Assembly (NCBI RefSeq): GCF_000372725.1
Contig: NW_005198611.1
Span: forward strand, 450,679-514,678
DNA length: 64,000 bases
Reading direction: 5' to 3'
Origin: Emiliania huxleyi CCMP1516
Lineage: Eukaryota; Haptophyta; Isochrysidales; Noelaerhabdaceae
Part shown: positions 1-10,958 of the stretch, piece by piece
How the letters are laid out: every line of letters begins with the position of its first letter
Numbering within the stretch: position 1 is the stretch's first letter
Translations under genes and position numbers: made by a program
Notes under the pieces: model-generated
What the model was told of the DNA's origin: nothing
The model's input: the letters and a program-made list of their open reading frames with translations, nothing else
Database searches by the model: none

Positions 1-1559
1 TGGCCCTCGAGCTCCCACCCCTTGCAGTACGACCCGAAGCCGTGCTTGCTCGACCAGCCAGAGCAAGGGCACTGCTCCGGCGTCCCCCACCCCCCCTTGG
101 ACTCGACTATCTTGACCGGCGGAGGGCTCGGCGGCGGCGGCGGAGCGGGCGGCGGCGGCGGCGGCGAGGGCGGCGGAGGCGGCTGGGCGAGCTGGATGCA
201 ATCCTTGTACTTTGCGCCTTCCGGCCCGGTGGCGTCCGGGCAGTCGTTGTTCGTGTAGCACCAAGGCGTCTGCCCCACGAACTCCCAGCCACGGCAGAAG
301 CCTCCGAAGCCTGGTTTTTCAGAGCGAGGCACGCGGAAGAGTGAAGGGTGGGTCTGCAGTGTGAGTGCTACGAAAGGGGCCGCTGGGGCGTGGATGCGAC
401 GGGAACACAGCCGAAGCGGCGTCTCCTCGCCGGCCGGTGTGCAGCACGCAGCATCTACCTCCCCGCGGGCCGTGGACCGACTCGCGGCCAGAGCAGGCGC
501 ACCCCGCCGCCGGCTCCCACCCTTCCGGGCCGAGGTAGCCTTCCTCCTGCGAGCAGACCTGCGGGGGGCGGGGAGGGCGGTCGGGACGGGCGCGAGGGGC
601 GGTGTTGGTGACGAGAGGCGGCGGCGGAGTGGGGGGCGGGGAGCAGAGGCGAGGAGGGGCAGGGATAGGGCAGGGAGGGGCGGTCGTGTGTGAAGAGAGG
701 AGGATGCGCGTGGCGGCGGCTGAGCTGAACCAGAATACCAAGAGCATACGGACCTGCAGGTGGCGGCTGCTGTGCCGCTTGGAGCGGAGGCCCTGCTTGC
801 ACGACGTCCCGTTGACGTAGCACCTGCACGGGGTCGGAGCTTGCAGCGAGAGCAGGCTGGCAGCGATAGCTGCTGGCAGCTGGAGCAGGCTCACAGCTCG
901 GGAGGCAGGGCGGCACAAGGTCAGAGAGACGTAGGAGAGAGGGAACGGAGAGGAGCGGTGCGCGGAGATGCATCGTGCGGTACCAGGCCGCCCCCGGGTG
1001 TCGGGACACCGCAGTGGTGTGTCGCGCGGGTCAGACCCGTGTGCATGTCGGGGCAGCAGCTTACCACGGCCGGTGGAACTCGCTCTCCCAGTTGTGGCAG
1101 TAGCGGCCAAAGCCGTGCTCGTCCGTCTCGCCGGTGCAGTCGCAGCCGAGCTTGCCGTGCTCCTTCAGCGGAGCGACCGGCCGCTTCCTGAAGGTGGCGA
1201 CCGTCGTCTTTGTCAGCGCGACCAGTCGGAAACGCGCCGCCGGAAGCGAAGACGTCGCAGCCGAAGCACGCAGCTTGCCGTCGGAACCGAGCGCGAGGTA
1301 CTTTCCCGTGTGGACGCTCCTGTGGCGGTGCGGGCGAGGCGTCTCACGCGTGGGACGGGTGCGCCTTTCCACATCGCAAAGAGGTGGTGTGTCTATTTTC
1401 GCATCTCTCGAGTGAGCACCGGATGGCAATTGTATCGCCGTCTTGAATCACCGGGCGGAAAGCCAGAGTGACGCCAGCGATGAAGAGGAGAACGACCGCC
1501 GCCAGCGCAGCCCCGCGCTTGGCGTTCGTGACGACGGGAGGCGGTTCATCACCCGCCAT
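1..1559 (-). CDS. Exported fascin-like / Cys-rich kringle-like protein, partial, 5 exons seen
   Basis: Not a known named protein. Exons read by frame and splice signal: 1420-1559, 1065-1319, 754-823, 459-558 and 1-310; the gene runs off the left edge. The start at 1559 is followed by a hydrophobic segment (about residues 15-35, AALAAVVLLFIAGVTLAF), so it is a signal anchor. Exons 1-2 join to give a beta-trefoil/fascin-like stretch (SVHTGKYLALGSDGKLRA). At least three Cys-rich modules follow, with the pattern CxC(S/T)G...HGFGxYC..WE...PWCYT, resembling kringle or fibronectin-II modules. The last full module leads into a Pro-rich linker and then another module. The frame joins cleanly at all four junctions. 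Role inferred only: cell-surface or secreted carbohydrate/protein binding. The fascin-like assignment is by motif and is less sure than exon structure. Confidence 0.65.
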
Positions 1560-1750
1560 ATCAAGCGAAGCAGAGGTGTCAGGAGTTCTCGCGGAGCGCG
1601 GTATTTCTCTTTTCAGGTGTAGGAGCAGGTGCTCTTTGTCAGGAGACGGAACACGGAGGAGCTGTATAGGTCACTAGAGACCCACACCATCGCTACATCA
1701 CCACAGCCACCAAGTCGGATACAAGTCGATGACAATGTGCGCGGCAGGAG

Positions 1751-1935
1751 AAACCCATAACCCTCGTACGCAGATGGGTTTGCGTGATTTTGGCCCCCCC
1801 GCCCCTAACATTATGGCCGACAGAGCGGCTGGGAGGCTAATGTTAGGGGCGGGGGGGCCGATCTGGTGTCCAGACCAGGGCGCGGCGCCATGAGCAGACG
1901 TATTTTGTCATATCTGCGTACGAGGGTTAATGGGC
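1751..1935. repeat. Foldback (nested inverted-repeat) element
   Basis: A perfect 22-bp inverted repeat (1792-1813 against 1838-1859, GGCCCCCCCGCCCCTAACAT plus two bases) encloses a 24-base loop. It sits inside a second inverted pair: 1758-1775 (TAACCCTCGTACGCAGAT) against 1913-1930. The two nested pairs suggest a foldback or MITE-type insertion with no coding capacity. No clear target duplication was found. Confidence 0.55.
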
Positions 1936-2902
1936 AAAGTCGGCGAAATCGAAAATGCCTGTTTTCTCGTTTTTCGTGCACTACCGGCCACAGCCGTGCC
2001 TCAGGCATCCAAGTCGGGCAACATGTGGGCGGCACGGGACCGGAGGCTTGGCCCTAGGCCGAAGAAAGGGTATGCGAGGGTGCTCGCGAGCACCAAAGCC
2101 ACTTGCGGCATTCGCCGGCAATCCCTGCTGCACACCAGAAGCGAGCGGTTCGGACGTCTGGCGGCCACTGAAGGCAATCGCACGGTGGGGGAGGCGGTCC
2201 GCGTTTTACGTACGACCTTGAAAAATGGCACCGTCGCTATTTCACCGTTCGCCGAGTGAGTACGGTTGCTCTACCACACGCTCGAGTCTCTGCGCGGAGC
2301 CCTCGGGACTGCCTCCGCCGGCTCGATCAGCAACACACACGCTCGCTAACGCTGACTAGTCGCGCCGAGGGCGGAGAGCGACTCACACGCCGCGCAACCG
2401 GTCAGCGAGGCAGCTCGCAAAACGGCGGCAGAGCCGAGGGCAGCGAGTGTGGTGGCGGCGACGGCTGGTGGCCGGCCCGCACGGTGCCTCGGCGCGTAGC
2501 ACACCTATAGGCGGTTTCGTCGGCGGTTCCGGTTCAGCGCGCGCTGGCGACGGCGAGAGGCCACCGGGTACACCCGGCGCGACCGTGTCGGCCGAGGGCG
2601 GCGGCAGCGGGCGCGACAGAGCTGGTTGAGCTGATGTTGCTGCCGCGTGCAAGACGGCAGCGACGCGCGGCAAGCCGCACGCTGCCATGGGCGAACCTAG
2701 CGCATGAGCCGTCGAATGGCCTGCGACACGGGGCGAGGAGCGGCTCAGAGCTCGGCTGAGAGTGTCGCACAGCTGGCGCCAGCAGCAAGCAGCTCACCTA
2801 CAACGCGTTTGAGTGACACTAGCGAGAGATCGTCGAAGCTCGCAGACGCTGTTCACCTCGAGATCACGGCGGATTGCTTCGCATAGTACCTATATTCTTT
2901 AC
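1936..2902. other. No gene recognised
   Basis: Open frames here are short, overlap on both strands and show no domain or splice-consistent continuation. I see no RNA gene or clear repeat. Confidence 0.4.
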
Positions 2903-3020
2903 TTTGGACTGTGATGTGATGTTCCACACCTCGTTCAAATGCTATTCACACCTCATTCAAATGCTCTTTTCATTCAAATGTTACTCCCTCTACTGTGGAA
3001 CATCACATTCACAGTCCAAA
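2903..3020. mobile_element. Small MITE-like element
   Basis: An AT-rich 118-bp island in GC-rich DNA. Its ends are inverted copies of about 27 bp: TTTGGACTGTGATGTGATGT at 2903 and its complement ending at 3020 (one indel between arms). A 17-bp motif ending TTCAAATG repeats inside (TCGTTCAAATGC, TCATTCAAATGC, TCATTCAAATGT). Non-autonomous; superfamily unknown. Confidence 0.55.
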
Positions 3021-3545
3021 ATCATGCATTAGAAGAGTATATAGGGGGTATATCATTGATTAGAGATTCATTTAGGGCTGATGCAACCTCCGACTCACTT
3101 CCCGTACATCCAACTGGTCCCGCCACACCCTTCTCGGTCCATCGCGCTGCTCTTCGCACGAGTAAATGCATGCGTTGTCAAGATTTCCCCAGTCCGGGGG
3201 AGCACCGACCCTTTCCTCTACCGTTCCAGCAGGAGCGGTGCTATAGCGTATAGGCAGCGAGAGCGGACGTGGGGACGGCAGCCTCGCGCACTTCCCACTT
3301 TCCTGGGTCCCTGTCGCCGAACCACCGTTGTCCCCCTTCTAGAGCTGTTCACACTCTCGCTGTCCTCCCCTGTCGAGTCTCGTCAGAACTCCTCATAGTC
3401 CTCAAAAGTGCTCAAACATGCCTGGGTGGGTGCAACAAAGCGATTGCGCCCTACCCCCCTGCTTGCTGGCTGGCAACGCCAACGGACAACAAGAAATCAC
3501 GGCTTCCTGCCTCCGTCTCAATCACCGATGCGCATCCCTTCCTTA
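3021..3545. other. No gene recognised
   Basis: Both strands hold open frames of 100 codons or so, but none shows a domain, and one only extends by reading through the downstream microsatellite. The string AACAAGAAATCACGGCT near 3488 recurs at 58427, so part of this stretch is dispersed repeat. Confidence 0.35.
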
Positions 3546-3790
<245 letters not shown>

Positions 3791-4083
3791 AAACCGTTTG
3801 GAATTTTTGACATGCTACGGTTGTAACCTGCTGCCAGCCACTTTCTAGTACTACTATTTATTGGCCTCACACGCATCCTTGGGCAGGCCGACTAAGGCCG
3901 ACGTCACCCAGGACTTTTGCTGCATAGCTGGAGCCATTACCCGCCGCCACGTGCAGCAGGCAGATGCCGTGGCCGACGTGCTTCTCAACGCCAAATCCAT
4001 GCAAGCACGTATAGTCCCCATCACGATATCGGCACCCCGCTTGTACCAGGAGTAGGCGGCGATGCGCAAAAAAAATGCCTTTA

Positions 4084-5277
4084 TCATCGTGAGGCAATGC
4101 GACGATCGGTGTCATTGCCTTGACGAAAGGGTCGGCGTAAGTAAGAGTTTCGTTGACGAGGTGTGTACGACTTGTGCAAGAGTCGTGTCACGTTGTTTAT
4201 GTCATATTGGACCATCCAGCGCACGCGCTGCGTGGAATTTGGCCTCTTGTGGTAGTCCTCCACCCCAGGCGTGCTGAGCGCGATGATCTCGGCGGCGGAG
4301 CCAGTGTACTGCCCCTCCGCACCGCTGGATGGCTGGAACCAATCGCGCATCTCACGGAAATCGCCGTAATACAGGCGCCTGAGCTGCGGGTTCATCACGG
4401 CTAACGTAATTGAGAAGTACGACGCGGCGACTACTAGGTAGCGCGCGTGCAGTAGCACAGCGGCGTCCTGCTCGCGAGATTTGCTCTGCACCGAAATGCT
4501 CACTCCCGCATGCCTCGACTTGATCGTCTGCACACACGGGTGCTTCTTGTCATCGGTGACAATGCACACGCGCTTGTAGGGCGGGCCAACATCACGCTTC
4601 CCCGAGATGATCGCGTCGTACATCGCGCACGGCGGCATCTTGCGCTCCATTGCCCCCATAAAAGGATGAGTGACAGTGCGTCGCCACCACGCAAGTGGAT
4701 CACCAGCGTTGCCTCCGAATGTGTTGATGTGAATGTGTCGATGCGCGCGGTGGGTGTGATTGCGGGGTAGATGTAAGAGAAGGCTCGTCGCCACACGTTC
4801 ACGTCATGGCCAGCGGAACAGGCGATGCACGTTGTCGGGTCTGTGAAGCTCACGACCTTGCACACCTGTTCACGCCGAAAGCAGTCTGTCGAGTTGAGCG
4901 GCAGGGCCTGGACTGGGAGCTGCAGGTGATAGCACAGCTTCTTGCAGTTGATTTTACGCTTGCTGTCCTTGAGGCCCGGGCAAGGGAACCCGAGGCATGG
5001 CGCCCTCTTCAGCACCAAGAAGCCTTTGAGCTTCCGGCTGTACGTGAAATCGGTCAGGTGGATGGTGCGAGCGGTAACCGTACTCGAGAGCGTACCGTAC
5101 TGACCAAGCAAGCTGCCGCAAGCTGTCTCCCAGTCGACCTTTCAGCATCGGGATCACCAAGCCGTCACTTGGAGGGAATGCGCGATCTTGTTGCACGTCG
5201 TTGCTGTCCATGACACCATCCGCGGCCGAGCCTACAACTGATACTTTGCATGCTTTTGAAAGAAAGGCTCGACGCAC
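4084..5277 (-). pseudogene. Glycosyltransferase-like gene, frame-broken
   Basis: Three overlapping minus-strand frames carry consecutive parts of one protein. 5277-4954 has KGRLGDSLRQLAWSVRYALE, like the start of fucosyltransferase-type folds. 5111-4500 has many paired Cys and the LVIHLRGGDAL motif (compare HxRxGD of GT11/GT23-like enzymes). 4794-4084 has CIVTDDKKHPCV followed by a long conserved-looking tail. The frame changes near 5070 and near 4680 without introns that fit. It is therefore a decayed host gene or has assembly indels. The family is inferred from the HLRGGD motif, not established. A Golgi enzyme acting on glycans would be expected if intact. Confidence 0.5.
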
Positions 5278-5600
5278 GGGTTCTCGAGGTTAAATCAGTC
5301 GTCACAGTGAGTTGGTCTCGGCAGCTTGTCAGCCCTCACTCAGCCGAAGCTGGGGCAAAAATCGCAAACCCTGTCAGCAGTCCTCCTCCGGGAATGTACG
5401 TAAGAGCCACATACATTGAGAGAGAGACGCAGTGCCGCTCGACTGTCACGCGGGCACTCGAGCTTGGGGACACAGTCGGTGGTGCAAAGGACTACCATGG
5501 CGACTGGTTCCTCAACAACGCCGCCCGGCGGCGCCCACACGACGGCGTACTTCGCGCCTGGTACGATTGTGTCGCCGCCGTCTCCATCTCCCGGCCCGTT

Positions 5601-6206
5601 ATGGGAGATGCCGAAAAACCTGAGCTCACCAAACAGTTCAACGAGGGCTACAAAACCGACCTGGCTGAGCCGGGCGCGGCTCCCGGGGGCAAAGACGAGA
5701 TCAGTGAGGTCAAACTTTGGACCCCCCTCCGGGGTGGCTTGCCTGTTGGGGTCGGCCGCGCCGACACCGGAGGCAACCCCGGCTCCGTTGGAGACAAGTT
5801 CGCCTTCGGCAACACCGAAGAGCGCGCCCGCCTTGCAAACATGGGCTGCAAGCAACGCGGGTTCCGTGGTCAACGCGCGTTCGACCACACCACCGGCCAA
5901 GGCTACGTCAAGTCACAGCGTGGCCACTACCATGATGGGATCTTCGGCAAACGAAACAAGTTCAACCTGCTTCTCCACGAGACATTCGGCGGCGGCTTCT
6001 CGCCGCCTGCAGTTGCAAAGATCAACTGTCTTGCGCGCAAGGCTCAGCGCTCGGGCGTTGACCGCACCGCGTACCCTCCCCACTCCCGCCTCTCTTTTGT
6101 GTCACACCACGCGGAACGCATCTCCATCGCTTCGGTGAAGGGGGTGAACCGTGCCATCCTCGATCGCCGTGCTAAGCTCGCTTCCGAGCTCTCACGCCGC
6201 GCGTAG
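5601..6206 (+). CDS. Repeat-family ORF of unknown function
   Basis: I do not recognise the protein. The frame is open from 5250 (318 aa); ATG 5601 would give 201 aa and is a conservative start. The C-terminal half looks constrained: GCKQRGFRGQRAFDHTTGQG, then HYHDGIFGKRNKFNLL, and a basic end (ILDRRAKLASELSRRA). Its last 34 codons plus 3' flank recur at 61096-61244 with few changes (one N-to-K, one silent), so it belongs to a dispersed family. The 3' flank alone also occurs inside another element at 31205-31269. No transposase motif was seen. It could be a gene of an unclassified mobile element or an amplified host family. Confidence 0.4.
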   Translation: MGDAEKPELTKQFNEGYKTDLAEPGAAPGGKDEISEVKLWTPLRGGLPVGVGRADTGGNPGSVGDKFAFGNTEERARLANMGCKQRGFRGQRAFDHTTGQGYVKSQRGHYHDGIFGKRNKFNLLLHETFGGGFSPPAVAKINCLARKAQRSGVDRTAYPPHSRLSFVSHHAERISIASVKGVNRAILDRRAKLASELSRRA

Positions 6207-6271
6207 GGCCCCTAGGGGCCTAGAGAACACAACCCCCTCTCTCTTTTCTCCCAGTAAGCTAAAAGTACGTA
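6105..6271 (+). repeat. Dispersed repeat: 3' coding end plus flank
   Basis: 149 bases from 6105 match 61096-61244. The stretch from about 6216 (GGGGCCTAGAGAACACAACC) to 6270 (GTACGTACAT) also matches 31205-31269. Three copies in one window indicate a common genomic repeat. Confidence 0.8.
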
Positions 6272-6479
6272 CATTGAAAATCTGTATCGGACAACCAAGG
6301 CGGCGAGCGAGCAAAAAGTTTTCTGGCGCGCGGGAGGGGCCGTGATGGGGTTCATGATGGGGTGGCCTCCGTCGACCGGCTTCTCGGCAAGGCGAAGCCA
6401 TGGAACCCCTTGGCAGTTCCGCATCAGAAATTACTTTGGGGCGCACCCCGCTGCGGCCGGCCGGCTACCAACACACCGC

Positions 6480-7566
6480 ATGCTTACCCCGTCTGCGCCC
6501 CTTGGCCCTCTCTCGTTTTTCTCCAGGTTGATCTCCTTTAGACGCGTTGGGTACCCAAGGCGTAGCAAAGGGCTTGCGCTCGTCATCACCACTGTGGCCG
6601 CTGCCATCTTCCTCGCCGTCTCCAGCCACTTGGGCGGCGGCCAAGACCGGCAGATCATCGAGACGGTCGGCGCGATGGTTGTGTCGTCGCTGGTCGGCAA
6701 AGCAGTCAGCACAGTCGTCTCCGCCGCAGTGGAGGAGGCGATCGTGATGGACGTATTTGACCAGCGCAACAAATGCTACGAGAGCTACCTCGCCCACCCG
6801 TGGTCCTCTTGCCGGGAGGGGTTTGTTGCGGTGAGCAAGCAGTGGACGTATCTGCACTGCTGCCCCTCCGAGCCCTCCGACTGCTATGCGGTATCTAACT
6901 GCTTTGGAGATGGGCCCTGTGCCGATGGCTACGTCCTCGTTGAAGAAGGCGGCTGTCGCGACGTTTGCTGCCCGGCGGACCTCTCGCGCTCGCCCTGCTT
7001 TGAGTCGCAAAAGTGCTTTTACGACTGCCCCGCGGAGTACCGAAAGGTGGAGGCGGGATCCTTTCTCGATATGCCCCTCCCTGAGAGCCTCTCGTGCGCC
7101 GACACGTGTTGTCCGACCCGGCGTTGCTTTGCGTCCAAGCTCTGCAACGCACAGGTGCGCTCGTCGCTCCATCCGGTGTGTGCTTCCGCCGCTCTCATCG
7201 CTCCCCGCTCGTGGTCGCACGCAGGAGTTGGCGTTTCTGCCGGAAGACGTCTCCTCTTCGGCCGGCAGTGTGCTCGGCAGCTCGTTTGGCGACGAGAGAG
7301 ACTGCCCCCACGGCTTCGAGGCCATCCCGTTGAACACGTCGTCGCTGCCGTGGGAGCAGCAAGCGGCTTTCAAGGCCGCCGACCCCTTTGGCTGCCTCGA
7401 CATTTGTTGCGACGAAGAACTTCTCCAAGAGGGCGGCGAGGCGGGAGGCGGCGAGGCGGCGGCCGCAACAGCCGATGTCGTCTCCGATGCTGCTGCGCAG
7501 GCCGCATCGATGGCCACGTCGCAGGCCGTCAGCGGTGCCATCGGGGCCGTCAGCGGCGGCGGGTGA
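6480..7566 (+). CDS. Cys-rich single-pass membrane protein, 2 exons
   Basis: Unknown protein. Exon 1 ends at 7154 (CAG|GTGCGC), the intron is 7155-7224 (ACGCAG acceptor), and exon 2 is 7225-7566; phase 0 is kept, giving about 338 aa from ATG 6480. An in-frame ATG at 6342 lies closer to repeat sequence and is less likely. The order is a short basic N-terminus, a transmembrane segment (GLALVITTVAAAIFLAVSS), a small helical region, then four or five repeated Cys modules of the form C(F/Y)...C...Y......C..(D/T)(V/T)CCP. The tail is Ala/Gly-rich. The topology suggests a Cys-rich luminal or extracellular domain. The arrangement of paired CC residues is distinctive, but no named family comes to mind. 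Confidence 0.65.
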
Positions 7567-8211
7567 GCGTTCCTTCGCTCCTGGCCGAGATCGAGGTCTA
7601 GGCGAGAAACTCGGCCGTCATCAGCTGGATCACACGTCACGCGCACTATCGCGCACGGAATAGCTCGTCGTGCATGCAATTTTATCGTCGTTGGTACATC
7701 TGAGCGTTTGAGGCGTGAGGCGTGAGAGCGGCCTGAGCCGCCTCGCGTTCTCCCGGAGATTCTCCGTTCACGTGCAAGCCCCAAGCGCCATCAGTATCTG
7801 TTGTGTGTGTTGGACCACATATACCTCTAACACATGGCGCGCGCCGCGCCCCCGCGGGGGCGGGCGTGGGCGGGCGGGGCGGGGATATCTCCCGCTGCCA
7901 CAGCCAGCGCGCCAGCCGCCACTGCACAGTCCCCCGACCCCCGGCCCCGCTCGCCGCTGGCGCTGCGCTCACTACTGACTACTGTGTTAACACTGATCAC
8001 TGATCCGACTGTATCAGACTGTCACATACACAACACGCTGTGCGGTGTGTTACTGTTAGTCTGGGTGGTGACCTAGTGTGTAGAATATGGCTGATACAAG
8101 AGTAATAAATCAAAGACACATAAGAACCAACAAGCAATAATCGGCGCGCACGCACGCATGCTCTCCTCAGGAGCGTGGAGGAACACGGCTCTCCGGACCA
8201 CACATTTTCTC
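7567..8211. other. No gene recognised
   Basis: Intergenic stretch between a plus-strand gene ending at 7566 and a minus-strand gene ending at 8212 (convergent). An AT-richer portion at 8040-8140 could hold 3' ends. No repeat or RNA gene seen. Confidence 0.4.
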
Positions 8212-9871
8212 TCATCTCATTCCGGAGTGCGGCAGGTGAACTGGAACTCCTTGTGTGGCATCCTGCCGGAGCTGTCGAGACCGGCGGCGCGAGCTCACGC
8301 GAGGAAGGACATGACGTCGCCCGGTGAGACGCGCTCGGTCTTTGTCCACACCTAGCGGGGCCACAGGGCGTCGGTGCGCGAAGGGAGATGCGCAGAGGGA
8401 AGCGGCGGGCAGAGTGGTGGTGGGTGGGCGGGAGGGAGGGAGGGTGAGGGGCAGGGGATTCCGGCTTGGCGTTCGGGGTTCGCTCGTCTCCGCACACACG
8501 GTGTCTCTGACACTCTGTTCTCTCTTGCTAACCACGTCGAGTGCCGGGGCCGGGGAGGGCGGGCGTGGCCTAGGGGCGTGGCGCGCCTCCGAGGTGCGAA
8601 GGGACGCGGCCGCCTCGGAGGCGGTTTCGTCGATGGAGGAGGAGCGGGAGGGGGCGTCGTCGTACGCGAGCGAGACGGAGTCGCCCTCCGCGCCTGCCAG
8701 CTTGGCGAAGGGGCGCACCTGTGGGGAGGAGAGGCGGATGGCTGTGGGGGGCGAGCAGTAGGGCCAGCAAGGGAGGAGATGCAGTAGGAGATGCAAGAAT
8801 GGGAAGGGGGGTGGGAGGGCTGCGGTTGGGGCTCGAGGCAGCGGCGGGGAGAGGCGCGCCGTGGGGGGCAGCTCGCAGCCCGAGGCGGTCACGAACTCAC
8901 CGCCGTTGATGGAGAAGGACAGCGTGCGCGGCGAGGCGGAGAGGTCGACCTTGTGGGGCGCGTGGAGGCGAGGGAGTGAGGAGAAGGGGAGCGAAGAGGA
9001 GCGGAGACGGGGCAGAGGAGAGGAGAGGAGAGGAGTCCGGTGGCAGCGGAGGCACACCTTGACGGTGACGGTGGTGCCGTCCTCGAGCGAGTCCTCCGAG
9101 CCTGTGCAGACGCGTCAGGGACACGTCAGTGGGCGTGGCGGGGACGTGTCCAGGTCCGGTCCTCGAGCCCTCCGGGCCTGGGAGGCCGCCCGGGACGAGG
9201 GCGCCGTTCCCGCGCGCGTCGTTCCATGCGAAGAGCTGCGGCACGGCGGCGGAGCGTCAGTTTGGCGGTCGGAGGGAGGGGAGGGGAGCGGGCGTGGGTG
9301 CAGGTTGGGCAGGCGGCGGAGCGCTCACGTTGCAGCCGTGGCAGCCCATCGCCCAAGCCTTGCCCCAGGAGTCGGAGAGGAAGTCGGCGTCCGCGTCCGC
9401 GACGCCAACGTACAGGCCGAGCCCGTCGTTGCCCTGCGACTTGCGGATCGTCCACGAGAAGGTGCCCTGCCCTCGCTGCGCCGGGTGCATGAGCTGAATG
9501 CCGGTGGAGCCAACCACGACGGCGCTCGCGTCGCTGCCGCCGGTGCGTGTCGCAATCACGCCGCCCCCGACGCGCACGTTGTCCCCGTGCTGCCCGAGGG
9601 TCGGCAGAACCTTCTTGGGGGCCTCATAGGCAAGCTGTGCCTTCGAGTCGCGCTGGAAACCCCAGTCGAAGGCCTCGGTGACCTGCTGCGTCTGGCGGTT
9701 GGCGGAGCCGGAGGGAGAGGGGGAGGTCGTCGGCCAAGCGGTGGGGGTGGGGTTGCGCGGAGTGTGTATTGGTCGCGTGTCGGGAGAGGGGTGCACAGGC
9801 GCACCATTTTGTGAAGGCTTTAGGTTTCGGCAGTGATGAGAAGCGGGCAAGCTCAGAGCGCAGGTAATCAC
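8212..9871 (-). CDS. SPRY/B30.2-domain protein, at least 5 exons
   Basis: The SPRY fold is spread over exons on the minus strand. The first visible exon, from within 9871-9329, carries TFSWTIRKSQGNDGLGLYVG and DFLSDSWGKAWAMGCHGC. Intron 9236-9328; the next exon from 9235 has LFAWNDARGNGALV (its donor is unresolved). Exon 9058-9101 encodes SEDSLEDGTTVTVK, exon 8893-8949 encodes VDLSASPRTLSFSINGGEF, and the exon from 8718 begins VRPFAKLAGAEGDSVSLAY. The joins rebuild a typical SPRY strand order. SPRY domains mediate protein binding; partner unknown. The acidic/Ser-rich C-terminal stretch and true 5' end are uncertain; an upstream exon near 9980 is possible (an ATGGAAAAG followed by GTGCGC). Confidence 0.65.
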
Positions 9872-10035
9872 TCACGCACGCCGCTGGAGTTTTTTTCCCC
9901 GTCCTGCACACCCGCCTTCCTCGGAGGTTACCTGCCACCCACCCACCCACACGCAACAGCCACGCGCACCTTTTCCATCACCGTCTTGACGCGTGAAGCC
10001 CGCCCTTCTCGTCGTGCGTGATGGCAGGATACCCC

Positions 10036-10711
10036 CTGAGGGAGGGTGTAGAGGATGTAGAGTGTAGAGCGCTGTAGAGCTGTACAGCTCTACATCCGGC
10101 GCGGGACAGAGCGATGCAGATGTAGAGCACTGTAGAGCGCGATTTTGCTGTAGAGTTGGTTGTAGAGGCTCTCTCTACAGCGCCAACCCGCCGGGAAGGC
10201 AGTGAGTGACTCAAAGAGGTCGGCCGCGCTAATGGGGTGTCTCCGAGCTTACTGGAGCTCTGATGGACGGCCCTGACTACCCCTGACACACAGAGAGTCA
10301 CTCCGACGGCACACAACACCCTATAACTGCGTCATGACCAGCCTGCCATGCGTCGCCGGTGCCGCATTCGTCGCAGTGCTTCTTTAGCAGGCGGTGGACT
10401 GTCGGCTGCGAGGACGGTCGCATTTGCGCGAGGCGAGGCGATCATTCAGGCGCGTTGCATGCGCCATGACTCGCGCCAGCGCGTGCGGGAGCTCCAGGCT
10501 GAGCGTTGAGTCCAGGCGAGTTGCGCTGGCCACTATCGCTACGCCGAGCCGAGCTGACGCGCCGAGGCGCCGGCCAGTCGCAGCCGTGAGGCATGCCACA
10601 GCAGCAGAGGCACCTGCCACCCATTGAGCGGGCAGACAGAAGGCCAGGGCAGCACTGGCAAGTGCAACGCGCCTCATGTCGGAGAGCGACCGTGCCTCCA
10701 TCGCCGGTTAT
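10036..10711 (+). mobile_element. TGTAGAG-family transposon, copy 1, 3'-truncated
   Basis: It begins with the terminus CTGAGGGAGGG, followed by the subterminal TGTAGAGC array, then internal sequence shared with the copies at 27941-31972 and 54007-54865. Homology stops near 10711 with no right terminus. On its minus strand an open frame (10701-10384) matches frames in the other two copies. Non-autonomous; no transposase. Confidence 0.8.
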
Positions 10712-10958
10712 GCTCCTCCTCGCGACCCGGGAGCCCTGCTGCCACCCCGCGCATGCTCACGGCGCCGCTTGCATGGCGCGCAGAGGGTGCGGGCGGATCG
10801 AGCCGCCAATGCGAAGAACGAGGTGCTGCTTGCGGGCGAGCGCGCGCGTGCGACCATCGCCGAGCAGGGCAAAGAGTGGAGCTCGCACTGGGAGCACCTC
10901 TAGCAGATGCGCGCGCCCCGGGAGCCGGGACACCCAGCCGACAGCTCGAGCCGAGGCT

